A DNA stretch of 64,000 nt from Cymbidium sinense (lineage: Eukaryota; Streptophyta; Magnoliopsida; Asparagales; Orchidaceae), in NCBI GenBank assembly GCA_021442155.1, contig CM038221.1, positions 41,735,648 through 41,799,647 on the forward strand. The letters run 5' to 3'. Of this stretch, positions 25,873 to 36,600 are shown in pieces (position 1 is the stretch's first letter; each line of letters opens with the position of its first letter). The notes beneath the pieces are model-generated. The model was given only the letters and a program-made list of their open reading frames with translations. It was not told the origin of the DNA and ran no database searches. Made by a program: the position numbers and the translations under genes.

Positions 25873-26690
25873 TAACCGCAACTTGGTGTTCTGCTCCATT
25901 GTGATCTTGCTACCTTTAGCTATCCTTAGCAATGGGAGTTGGACTTCTAATGGTAAAATGGCTTTGAACCCATACACTAAAGAGAAAGGAGTAGACTGAG
26001 TTAGAGTTATATAGGTAGTTTGGTAGGCCCACAAGGCTTCAACTAACTGCTCATGCCACTACCGCTTATTGTCGTTAAGTATTTTCTTGAATATTTGAAT
26101 GAGAGTTTTGTTGAAAGCTTCTACTAGACCATTTGCCCTTGGATAAATGGTAGAGTATCTCTAATCTATGTTGTGTCTTCGGGCAATGTTGTTGATTTTG
26201 GTGCTCTTGAATGCATAACCATTATCGGATATAATCTGGCGGAGTACCCCAAATCTATATATAATATGATTCCTGAAAAACTGGAGCACATGCTGAGCTT
26301 TGACCTCCATGAGCAGAATCATCTCCACCCACTTGGAAAAGTAGTCCAGTGCTAGGATGAAATGATGACCCTTGGAAGAAGGAGGGACAATCAGACCAAC
26401 TATGTTGGTGCCCTAACACTTGAATGGCCAGGAGGCCAATATTGGATGTAGAATGTTGGGTGATTGGTGTAGACCACTCCATGCACCTGACATTAGTGAT
26501 AGTGCATGGCTACGTCCATGCAATCTATAATCATGGTCGGCCATTAGTATCTTAATCTCTTGATCTTGGCTTTCATCTTCAGATCGGATTGGTGAGCTCC
26601 GCATAATCCTGAGTGTACCTCGATCATGATCTTACCGACTTCAGGCTTATCTAAATAATGTAATCACATATGATTGAAGGATCACTGGTA
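25873..26690 (-). pseudogene. Integrase of element 2, C-terminus cut by element 1
   Basis: Reading leftwards: LDKPEVGKIMIEVHSGLCG and AHQSDLKMKAKIKRL (N-terminal region), then NILHPILASWPFKC, PPSSKGHHFILA, ISDNGYAFKST (second catalytic Asp) and NGLVEAFNKTLIQIFKK (catalytic Glu). These are followed by WHEQLVEALWAYQTT and TPFSLVYGFKAILPLEVQLP. The first catalytic Asp position reads N (WGTNIVG). The sequence stops at the LTR of element 1, in RIAKGSKITMEQNTKLRL, before the C-terminal KKYYP block seen in element 1. Frameshifts split it into small open pieces. Confidence 0.85.
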
Positions 26691-26829
26691 TAAGAAACCA
26701 TCCACGAGGGCATAGGAAAGTGTCTTTTGCTTCAGCTGATGTGCCTGTGACTTCTCTTGAGGTAGTTTGCATTTATTTAGGTAATCAATGAATGGTTTCC
26801 TCCAATCCAACTCCTCTTCCTTTTGGCAA

Positions 26830-27345
26830 TGGAAACCTCCCCTTCAAGAGAGTATTTTTTTATGAGTTTAGTATCAATAAGAGGTATGACTTGCCTATTT
26901 TGGACCTCTATTGATATGGACTCATCTTCCAGACATGTTAACTTTTTTGCAAGCTTGGCTAAGACATCCGCTATAGCATTTTCTCCTCAAGGAATCTTGT
27001 AGATGGTAACCTCTCAGATTTGGGCCAACAACTCCATGATATACTTATGGTAGTGATGGAGTTTGGGTTTTAGAAACTTATAGGACCCAGCGATTTGATT
27101 GATGACTAGCTGAGAATCCCTAAAGATGTTGATGTTATGGATGCTTAGCAAAATGACTAACTCCAAACCAGCAATCAGAGCCTCATATTTGGCTTCATTA
27201 TTGGTGCAAGGATCGAATATATGATATGATAATCTCATCATATTACGAAGTTAGAGAACTATTCTTATCTCTGCCTTTCCTGGAAGAGTATATTGTGTTT
27301 CTTCTCCTCTTTGAGAGAAAGCTGCACCATCAAAGTACATCTCCC
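26830..27345 (-). pseudogene. Second (plant/archaeal-type) RNase H of element 2
   Basis: This is the best-preserved copy of the extra RNase H. MYFDGA (27323-27340) gives the first catalytic Asp, TNNEAKYEALIAGLELV the Glu, IFRDSQLVINQIAGSYKFLK the second Asp, and ENAIADVLAKLAKKL the last Asp. All four acidic positions are still present, although two stops interrupt the frame (27014-27241 is open). The position between RNase H and integrase and the NNEAxYEAL motif place the element in the Tat lineage. Confidence 0.85.
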
Positions 27346-27459
27346 GATGAATGTAAATATCCCCTAAGTTCATTTGATCATCGGGGAGGTCATCACTAAG
27401 TGGGAAATCAGTAGGATGTGGGTGTGTTGCTATGAAATCCATGAGTGCTTATCCTTTCA

Positions 27460-28900
27460 CCACATGGAGGGGTATGAAGTCATATCAAATTGCGATAGAA
27501 TCATGGACCAATGTGCCAACCATCCAGATAGCGTCAGTCGTGTCATGAGATACTTTAGTGGATTGATCCTAGAAATCAAGTTGACTTTATGAGAAAGTAT
27601 CTAATGTCATAGCTTTTGGGATGCAAATATTAAAGCAGACAATGCTTCTCAATGGGTGGATAGTTTGCTTCAGTAGGGATTAGACAATGACTGAGATAGT
27701 AAAGTGAGTTCTCTTTCCTTCATCATTGGCTTGGGCCAACAAAGCACCAAGGAGTCATCTAATGCAGCAATGTAAAGGATCAAAGGATTTCGAGATAAGG
27801 ATGGCTAGGATCGGCGGTGTCATCAGGTACTTTTTGATGTCCTTGAAGGCATGCTAGCACTTGTCATCCCACTTAAACTTGGCATCCTTCTTGATCAGTT
27901 CTAAAAATAGTTGGCATCTTCTTGATAGGTTGGATATAAAGCATCTTAGATATGCCAACCTCCCTTGGAATGATCTAAGTTGAGTTAGACTTTTAGGGGT
28001 GGCATTTTTAATATCATTTTAATCTTCTCCGAATCGATTTTGATTCCACAGTGTTGAACAACAAACTCAAGGAATTTTCCTGAAGCTACTCTGAATGCAC
28101 ACTTCAAGGGATTCATTTTGAGGTTAAATAGTCTTTACCGTTCAAAAATATTCTCAAGTCAAAGAGATTGTCTTCATTTACTTTGCTTTTGACCATGAGA
28201 TCATTGACGTAGCATTCGACTTGATGATGAATGAGTTCATCGAAGATCCAAGTCATGGCCCACTGGTATATGGCAGTGGCATTTTTAAGGCCAAAAGACA
28301 TGACTTTATAGCAATAAATTCTGATTGGGGTTCTAAAACAAGTATTTTTCTCATCTTTAGGAGTCATCTTTATTTGGTTATATCCAGATGAACCATCTAT
28401 GAAAGAGAAGACTACATGAGATGAGGCAATGTTCATCATCAGCTCTAGTATGGGTAATGGAAATTCATCTATTGGACATGCCTTATTTAGTCCCTAAATT
28501 AGATGCAAATACAAATTTGGCCATTCTTATTCTTAACTAGGATGACATTAGCCAACCAGGTGGGGTATTTTTCCCCAAGATAAAACCAATCTCGATCAGT
28601 TTCTTAACTTTAGAAATGACCTATTGTACAATGTATAATTGCATGCATCTAGGAGCTTGCTTGACAAGATTAGCATCAAGTTGTATCACTAGCTTATGAA
28701 CTGCTATGTTAGGAGCCAATTCATGCATTTCTTTGTAACTCCATACAAAGCATTCCCTAAATCAGTGAGTAGCTTAATTAAGTCATGGATCTTCTTCAAG
28801 TTGATGTATGAATTCATTTGATTTTGATTCTAGAAATGCATCCTCGACTTGAAAATCATCTAAGTCATCTGAACCTAAGCACACATGAGTTAATATGATT
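27460..28900 (-). pseudogene. Reverse transcriptase and first RNase H of element 2, broken
   Basis: The open piece at 28113-28439 reads VVFSFIDGSSGYNQIKM, DEKNTCFRTP, YKVMSFGLKNATAIYQ and ECYVNDLMVKSK, the core of a Ty3/gypsy RT. The catalytic YVDD box is YVND (complement of 28200-28211). GAT to AAT after a C is a change typical of decay at a methylated CpG, and removes one of the two catalytic aspartates. The rest, including the connection and RNase H part (27460-28010), is interrupted by stops. Confidence 0.88.
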
Positions 28901-29960
28901 TGAAAAGAACCCATCAGACTCCAAATGATTGGTGATGATTAGGTAGTAATCATCATCATCGACTGGGCCTACTATGTTGAAGCCTAGTCTTGGTCTTGAT
29001 TGAGAATTCTTGCATTGGTTGTTCTATAACCTTTTGAAGTAGTCTAACCTGTGCTTAGACCATGTATGTGGAATTAAACCTTTCTTTGCTAAGTTTAGAA
29101 CACAAGATGAGTACCAATTAAAAGGTAATTATATTAATTCTTTATATGAATCATCCTCATGTTCTACATCAATTTCTTGACTTGAGGATGATGCTCCGGG
29201 ATAGAACCTCTGAATCTTTGCAGCTGTGGATAATTTAGGGGCCTCCTTAACTACCAAACCCTCAACTTTTTATGAAGAAAGTGGGTTAGAGCTAAGGTTC
29301 CCTATCGATGCCTAATTATTCATAATGAGGATTTGGATACTCTTATGTTTTGCTTAGGAATCCAGTCTTCATCACTATCTAGCTCGAGTGTCACCTCTAA
29401 TGGGATTTGTTGTTGAGAAGAGCTGGCCGGTGTGCTAACCATATAAGACTCATCCTCTGAACTAGATTCTAAGTTTATATGGATAGCAGGTGTACTCCTG
29501 GTAGTTGGGAAAATCTCCTGGTGGGTGGTAAGTATGGAGGCCTTCCACCCTTAGGACTGCCTCTGGACTTGCCTCTTCCTCGTCCTGGTGGAGGTCAAGT
29601 CATCCTTTCCACTTGTTTGAATGGAGTAACGAACTGTGGGTGGAATCTAATATTAGGCTCTGCTTTCTCCCAAATGTCTTCTTCTCGCTCCATCAAATTA
29701 TCTTTTTTTTATTTTTTCTTTTCTTTTTATCTTTTCCTTTTCTTTTCTTTCTTTTTCTCCCACATGGGGATTTTAACTAAGTTTATGAGAATAGACTTTT
29801 GGTTTTGGGGAGGTAGTAGGTTGCATCCTATATATCCCAACCTCATGAATTGCAAAGGGCTTGAGATCTCATTTGATATAATGCTCAATTCCTCCTCTTA
29901 AGAACTTGATGCACTGATGTAAAGAGGATATAACCATGATCTTCCAAGCAAAGCATTGAA
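28901..29960 (-). pseudogene. Protease-RT linker of element 2, with K/E-rich tract
   Basis: This corresponds to 11658-12530 of element 1. The complement of 29690-29760 encodes a Lys/Glu-rich run, and the complement of 29560-29600 a basic Gly/Arg stretch. The acidic and serine-rich block INLESSSEDES lies near 29450-29480. No catalytic domain is visible. The plus-strand frame at 29479-29901 is the shadow of this low-complexity tract. Confidence 0.55.
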
Positions 29961-30050
29961 AGATGTATCCGAGTCAATTATATGAAACTTGGCTTCAGTC
30001 TTCCAATCATCTATCTCTAATAGCAACACTATGGAGCTTAAGGCCCTCTC

Positions 30051-30290
30051 TCACCATTTATTGAATCCTTTCAACATCATCCTATCCGTGTGGAGTTTAG
30101 AGATGTCAATCCTCAAGTAAGAAAGGATTCTTAGACTTATAATATTGACTAATGCACCCAGGTCAACCAAAACTTTAGATAGCCTAAATCTACCAACATC
30201 CACTGTAATGAGGGGATGGTTGTGCTTGATCATTCCTAGAAGTAGGTATTCATCCTGAATGTAACTCCTAGGATCTCCTTTAAATGGCAT
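30051..30290 (-). pseudogene. Aspartic protease of element 2
   Basis: This open piece of 79 codons contains DEYLLLGMIKHNHPLITVDV followed by LSKVLVDLGALVNIISLRIL and LRIDISKL. The box D-S-G-A of the family reads D-L-G-A, so the Asp is kept and the following Ser is changed. It sits between gag and RT as in Ty3/gypsy elements. Flanking frames (30291-30480) carry the lead-in LSIYDALVLSK-like sequence with stops. Confidence 0.8.
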
Positions 30291-31330
30291 GCTTCCTCTT
30301 CCATAGTTGTAGCTAAGTTAAGCATATCTCTGGATCAAGCAAGGCTTTGATTGGAGATTCCCTCACCACTTTGGATAAGACAAGGGCATCATATATGCTT
30401 AACTTAGCTAGTAACTTTCTAAGATGAGTGAGGATGTTGTAATCAACTTTGGACTAATCCTTCACAGGCATATCCATAGGTGGAGCACCTCTGGAGGGGC
30501 TATCTGCTTGCTATAACCAATGACTTATTTATGCTTATCCTAGTGTTACCCTAGGAGGTAGAACTTTGTCACTGTAGAGGTTGACTTCAATGAATTCTTG
30601 AATTGATGAGTTTGTGAAAAGTTCTACCTACTCATTGGGTATACCTACAACTTCTCCTAAAGGATCTTCGGAGTCAGATGACTCCCAATCAATCTAAGAG
30701 GTGAACCTGATTGATTTAGAGAAAGAAAATTTGATTCTGAATTAGAGAGGAATGGATTAGAACTATTTGAGCTATATTTATTTTGACTTAGAGAGCTTTC
30801 TATAAGAATGAACTAAGAGTATCAAAAGTAGAGAGAATGTAAGTGGAATTGATCTTCTTCATTAATTTATTAAATTTCAGAGGAGATACATAGTAGAAAT
30901 CAAGTAAAATAAGTGAGTGAGGGGTTTAATGCCTTCATCAGAGATACAATGCTCCTGCTAGGGTGGAGGAGCTGGTAGAGGTGGTAGTAGCTTAATGGTG
31001 AAAGGAGTGCTTGACTTGGATGGCAGTTGCACTACTAGTCTATCCCGGGCAAGTGAGGTGGGCTGCTGCTGTTGGGCTTCACCCTCCCTGATTATCCTTC
31101 ACAACTAGCAAACATTTCTTGGCATTAGATGTTTGAGCTACTTTAGGCACCTGTAGAGAAAGTTTCTTGATTTTAGAAATAATTTTTTTAGAGGTTCAGG
31201 ATAAAGAAATATCCCAACATTCTTTTATCTTGAGAGGATCGGATGTATCCCCATTGATTACTCTAACAACCAGATGGTTATTCTACTAAGTATTCTTATG
31301 GATGAGTATAGCTCACGGCTTTTATCACCA
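30291..31330 (-). other. Gag-protease spacer of element 2
   Basis: This holds the protease lead-in (30300-30480) and then sequence homologous to 13201-13960 of element 1, without a recognised domain. Stops are frequent in every frame. Confidence 0.4.
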
Positions 31331-32532
31331 ATCTTTGAAGGTAATGCAATCCTCTAAGACATGGCTTAACATGTGGTGGTAGGCAATAGGATCATCGCCC
31401 CGCCACTTCCTCCGGCTTCTTAGGCTTAGGTAGCTAAAAATCAGGCTTTTTCAAGAAATTCTTAAAGATCTTCCTGACTACCTCCCTCTTGAATGAGTAT
31501 GATTTATTGAGTTTTTCAGAAATAGTAGGTGGAAAGTAGCTACCTGATGATGGATAGTGATACTGCAGCTGAGTTGGCTATTGTGTTGACGGTGGTGGCC
31601 ATTGTGGCAGCCATAATGGAGAAAGAGGAGGTGGTAATGGAGGCTACTGAGCTCGATGTCTCTCATACTATGCTCTGACTAGCTGCTTCCCCTTATCCAC
31701 TGACACAACTATCCTAAGATTCTTCTCAAATATCTTCTGAGGCTTGGACTTAGATGATTGGTCTGAGAAGGGTAACTGTTTGGCTTCCTCTTGTAGGTTA
31801 GCTTTGCTGATTAGCTTCTCAAATGTCTTAATGGTGAAGCCCTTAAGCATGAAGGAGACCAGGCCATGGATATTCTTGAGTAGAATCTCCATGGCATGTC
31901 GCTCAGACAGTTGTGGTTTGCATTTCATACTCAGGTTGCGCCATTTGAGAATGTAATCAACAAGGGACTCATTGGATTTTATTTATCTACAATGAGGTCC
32001 CTTACAATTACCTTTTATTGAGCTCCTACAAATCTCTTGATGAAGAGATGCTCTAACTTTGTAAAGATCTTCATTGAACCATTGGGCAGTTCGACATACC
32101 TATCAAATGCAACACCGCTAAGTTACTGATGAAGAGGAAAAGAAGTGCAGCACTACCACCTGCATTGCAACAACTGGCCTTGAAGTGTGCAATATGCTAC
32201 TTTGGGTTATGACTTCCATCAAAAACATTGAAGGATGGTGGCACAAACTCCTTGGAGTATTAAACTACATCAAATTCTTCCATGTTGGGTCTACCCTTTG
32301 GAATAGGTGAGCTCCCCCGAGCTTGTACCAATGCTTCCATCACCGCTCCACCATTTGTTTAATGTTCTTTTCATGAATGGAGGTTCAATCAGTGACCTTC
32401 TTATGCAAGTTACTAACATCGTCATCCATAAGAGTGCACTTGGGACGATCTAAGGTATGTACTAGCTCAGGCTGATCGATCTTAATTGAGGCTTGATTTT
32501 GTAATGCTAGGACTGCTACCATTAGAAAAATC
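31331..32532 (-). pseudogene. Gag of element 2, N-terminal part deleted
   Basis: The open piece at 31668-31928 reads LSERHAMEILLKNIHGLVSF, FTIKTFEKLISKANLQEEAK and SSKSKPQKIFEKNL, the capsid C-terminal region shared with elements 1 and 3. Upstream parts near 32240-32330 align with the EEFDxxQYPK block but carry frameshifts. At 32532 gag is joined directly to the LTR end TGTGGTATTT. In element 1 the same gag position (about 15190) is about 4.1 kb from the LTR. The first 140 or more codons, the leader and the PBS are therefore deleted here. Confidence 0.8.
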
Positions 32533-33695
32533 TGTGGTATTTTAATTTGGATTTGGTTGGGTGGACACCACGTAGATCTTATAGGATACTTATTGAAGTG
32601 ATCAGGTATAAAATTAAGGTATGATGTACTATCTCAAAATATAGAAGACATCACCCTACAATGGACCTAATCACCTAATAAGAACTCTTAAGGTAGACGG
32701 GTCTTCGAATATAATAGAGATATTTTCCTACTTTGCATGGAGAAGTAAAATATGATTTATTTTAAGCTGTGTTCTTTAGTTTTTTATGGAGGCAAGCCTC
32801 CATAGTTAATTACATCCTAGAAATGTGATTTCTTAAGAACACTCTTGATTAAAGTAGTCAATTATTATATCAAAGATTTCAAGGTTAAGACTATCAAAGG
32901 ATTGGTTGTTTTGGAAAATCAAATGAGAATGTTCAATTGGAAGACTTATTTTGGGATCCAAAGAAAGAAAAGTAGGGAATGCTTGTAATACTATGAGGCC
33001 TAGTAAGTATTCTAACATATCTTATGGTGATGCTTTATATGTTTGAATGAGAGAGGATTTATTTTGTTTGAGTTGGGATTTTATTAGGATACTAGGGTTT
33101 ACAATCCATCAATACAAGATTATGGAAGTGCCTAAAAGGTGAGAATTTATGCTCATATCCCAAGGAAAATAAGCAACCTCGATCCTAAATCTAGGGAGCT
33201 TTAACACAAGTTAGAGTACGACCTAAATCTAAGAGAAAGGGGACATAAAGGTTTATCTTCACAATAGATAGTAAACCCGTCTGACTTCTGGACTGACAAC
33301 TGCTTGTAGTGGCTACCATCTAACACCCCCTATGATTTAAGTCCATGTAGGTAAGTCTTATGAAAGTTCAAGATAATTGGGCTATTATTTAATTGGAAAG
33401 AAATTAAAGTCTTAAACTCACTCCCTAAGAGACTAGAACATAAGTGGTATGAGCATATAACTTAATCTAAAAAGGAAAGTTTTATACTTTTTTATTTCAT
33501 TTTGACACATTCATTTGGACAAAGGCTTGAGATTTGTATGCCTAAATGCATGATGAAATAGAGTTATTGGCTAAATCAATAAGAAGGGTGTTCTCCACCA
33601 CAAGGGATGCCCTCATAGGTCAAGCATTCTCCTATCATGCAAGGATGAAGATCCCTATATTCAAAGAAGAAGGAATATGACATGCATGATGTGAG
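32533..33695 (-). repeat. 5' LTR of element 2, left piece
   Basis: This begins TGTGGTATTTTAATTTGG, the plus-strand form of the LTR end. It aligns with 19334-20490 of element 1, sharing for example the motif CACCCTACAATGGACCTAATC. It stops where a solo LTR of the opposite orientation has inserted and resumes at 41093. GTGAG at 33691-33695 is the left copy of the target duplication made by that insertion. Confidence 0.85.
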
Positions 33696-36600
33696 TGTTG
33701 ACCTCACTTTTAAAGTCAGGATTTAATCTTCCCATCATAGATTTAGGGGTCTTCTAGACACTAAGAGCTCCTTAGGCTTGAGACACTTCTAGCAATTACG
33801 TGAGCACTTAACCTAAGCTTAGAGACTTAGAAGGGTTAATCATAGGATTAGGGTATGACTTAGGATTAGGGAAACTTATCTAGCCTATAGCTTAACCAAA
33901 TCCATACTTACCTTCTTAAGCTAAACCAAACCCTGAACTCAATTCATCCCAAATCCAAATCAAATTTATAATTAAAATTCAAATCAACCAAACCAAATCA
34001 AATCAAATCAATCCTTCCTAAGCCACATGACTCAACCCCATGGACTTAGCCAAAATTTCCTTCAATCTAAATCAAACTGAATTGATTTTCTCATGAATCA
34101 ATCATTTCCCAATCATCATCCTATATATAAAGGAAAGTTATAATCAAATCACCTAAGCCAAAATTAATTCAATCAAACCTAACCAATACCAATTGACTTG
34201 AAATATTCAAATAAGATAAAACCCATTTGAACCCAAATCAACTACAATCAAAACTATAAATCAATCTTAAATCCATATATATAAATCCAACTAAACTCGA
34301 TTCAACTCAAAATTGATTCAACTAGCCCAATTGGTCCACTTGATCCAAAGTGACTAATTTGAACCAAATCTCAATCCAACCCAAATTGGATTGAACCAAA
34401 CCTACCAAAACCTCCAATGATGATTGTTGATCATCCATGATTGATTAATTGCCATCAATTAGGTCAAACCAAGTCAACTTTGTCATTTGACCAAGTCAAC
34501 CCACTTAACCTACATAAATCAAATTAGCCAAATCTCAACCCAAGCCAAATTAATTGAAACATATGATTCACATCAACCTAAGACCAATCCTTGAACATGA
34601 CTTAACCGTCAATTGAGCCAAACCTAACCCAATTAGCCCATTGATCCAACTTGACCCAATTTGACCCAATTTGACCTAAAAGACCAAATTGAGTCAAATT
34701 AAGATCTAACCTAAATTGATTGCAACCAATGGCTCAACTTTATTCCAAATTGATCATTGAACATGATTGAACCCATAATTGAACACCAATTTAACCAATC
34801 GAACCCAATTGACCCATTTAGCCCAAATTGACCTAAATGGTCAATTTGACCTAAATCAAAATCAAATCCAAATTGACTCAAACTGAAAGCCTACAATCAT
34901 CTTCAATTGATCAATTGAACATGAACTAATACCTAACCCAAGCCAATTTGATCAAATTGGTTAAGTTGACCCGTTTGAACTCAAATGAGCTAAATTCAAA
35001 TCCAACCAAATTGAAACCAAACCAATTGAACCAAAACATTCCAAATACTCATTTGAACTTGTCTCAACCCTTAGTTTGATCCATTTTGACCAATTGGTCA
35101 ACTTGACCCAACCTAGCCCAATTTGCCCTACATGGAAAAATTGAGCCAAACCCCAACCAAACCAAGCCCAAACCCAATAAAACTTGTCTTGACCCATTCT
35201 TGGCTCACTTTGGGTCAGCCCAAAACTAACCCAACCTAATTGGGACTCAATTTGACCTATTACCCATTGAATAAACCCCTCCACATGAGACCAAACTCAC
35301 TTTTGGATAGTCAACTCCCTCTTTGCACACCCAATACCTAAAATAGGACCCTACCTAAGTGGCTAACCCAACCCACATGGGATAGGTCAGCCATGGACCA
35401 AGGGAAGTGGCTTAACCCACCTACCCTCATTGACCAAGATCCAATGATGAAGAAGACCACCTCAAGCCACCAATTAGAGTCCTTGGCCAACCAAATCGAG
35501 CCACCTTAGCCTAGTCTTATCCCCTTCAGCCACCTACAATGGTCGAATGGCTGAAAATAGGGGATCTAATCTGAGCTGTTTGATACAAGGGAGGGGAGGA
35601 TATACCCCTCTTATTTTGATTCAAATCAAAGATACTCACCCTCGAGAGCTTTTAATGTTAGTTTCAAAATCCCTAGAGTGATTTTTGAGCTCCCCAAGCC
35701 TTCCCACCATCAGAGTCCATCAACCTAAAATAGGGCAAGACACCCCTCCATCCAACTCCACCAATACTAAACCCCATTCAAATTAACTTCACCCATCGCT
35801 CACCAAGTTCGAAGGTGAAATCTTCTCCCCGAGCCCTTCGACCACCGAAAGTACCTCTTCAATCAATGCTGGCTTGCAATGCAATGGTGCTTGGCCTATA
35901 GAGAAAATGATCAGGAGACACCATGCGAGCTTCTCAACAGGGCCTCGCTCATCCAAGCTACTTCAAGTGTTGCGCCACCGATCTTAAGCTCCAGCAAAGT
36001 ATATTCTTTCAAACTGTGCATTTGGCAAAATTTTCTAGGCCTTTTTGAAGAGAATGTGAATGTCATGGAATCTGACTGATAGATCCCTTATGATCCTCCT
36101 TGTGAAGGTGTAGGATCAATCCCTAGCCAATTCGAGCTCTGGTGAGCCCGAATTGGGCTGGGGAAAGCAGATGGTGTCCATCATAGCTTGGGGGATGATA
36201 GATCACCCACCAATTTTTTTGCATGATTGGAATGGGGGGCTGTGATTAATCTGCTAAATTTTATCTGATTTAATCCTTTAGAACCAAGAGTTTAATTCCG
36301 ATGTCCAATCTGACGGTGGGATGAAACCGTCCACCGCCATAGCTAGCATTGAATCGGCGCATTTAAGTAACCTATCCAATGGTGCCACGTGGAAAGCGTG
36401 CCACATCAACGATCCGCATGGCGTTGACAGGATTAAGCTTAATTAGGCTTAATTAATGAGTTTAAATCACTAAAACTTTGAAAAATCATAACTAATTGTA
36501 GAAATAGCTAAAAAATATAAACAAATACTCATTTTAAAGGTAATTCAAAGGAGAATTAATTAAAAATAATTATAATTAATTTTGAATAGAAATTAAGGCT

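Noticed and set aside
34961..35284. Minus-strand frame of 107 codons rich in Trp, Gly and Leu
   Set aside because: It arises from the TTGACC/TTGGG-type degenerate repeats of the U3 region; composition explains it.
36386..36391. CACGTG (G-box) in the solo LTR as a promoter element
   Set aside because: The same place in other LTR copies reads CACGAG or CACATG, so the motif is not a family feature.
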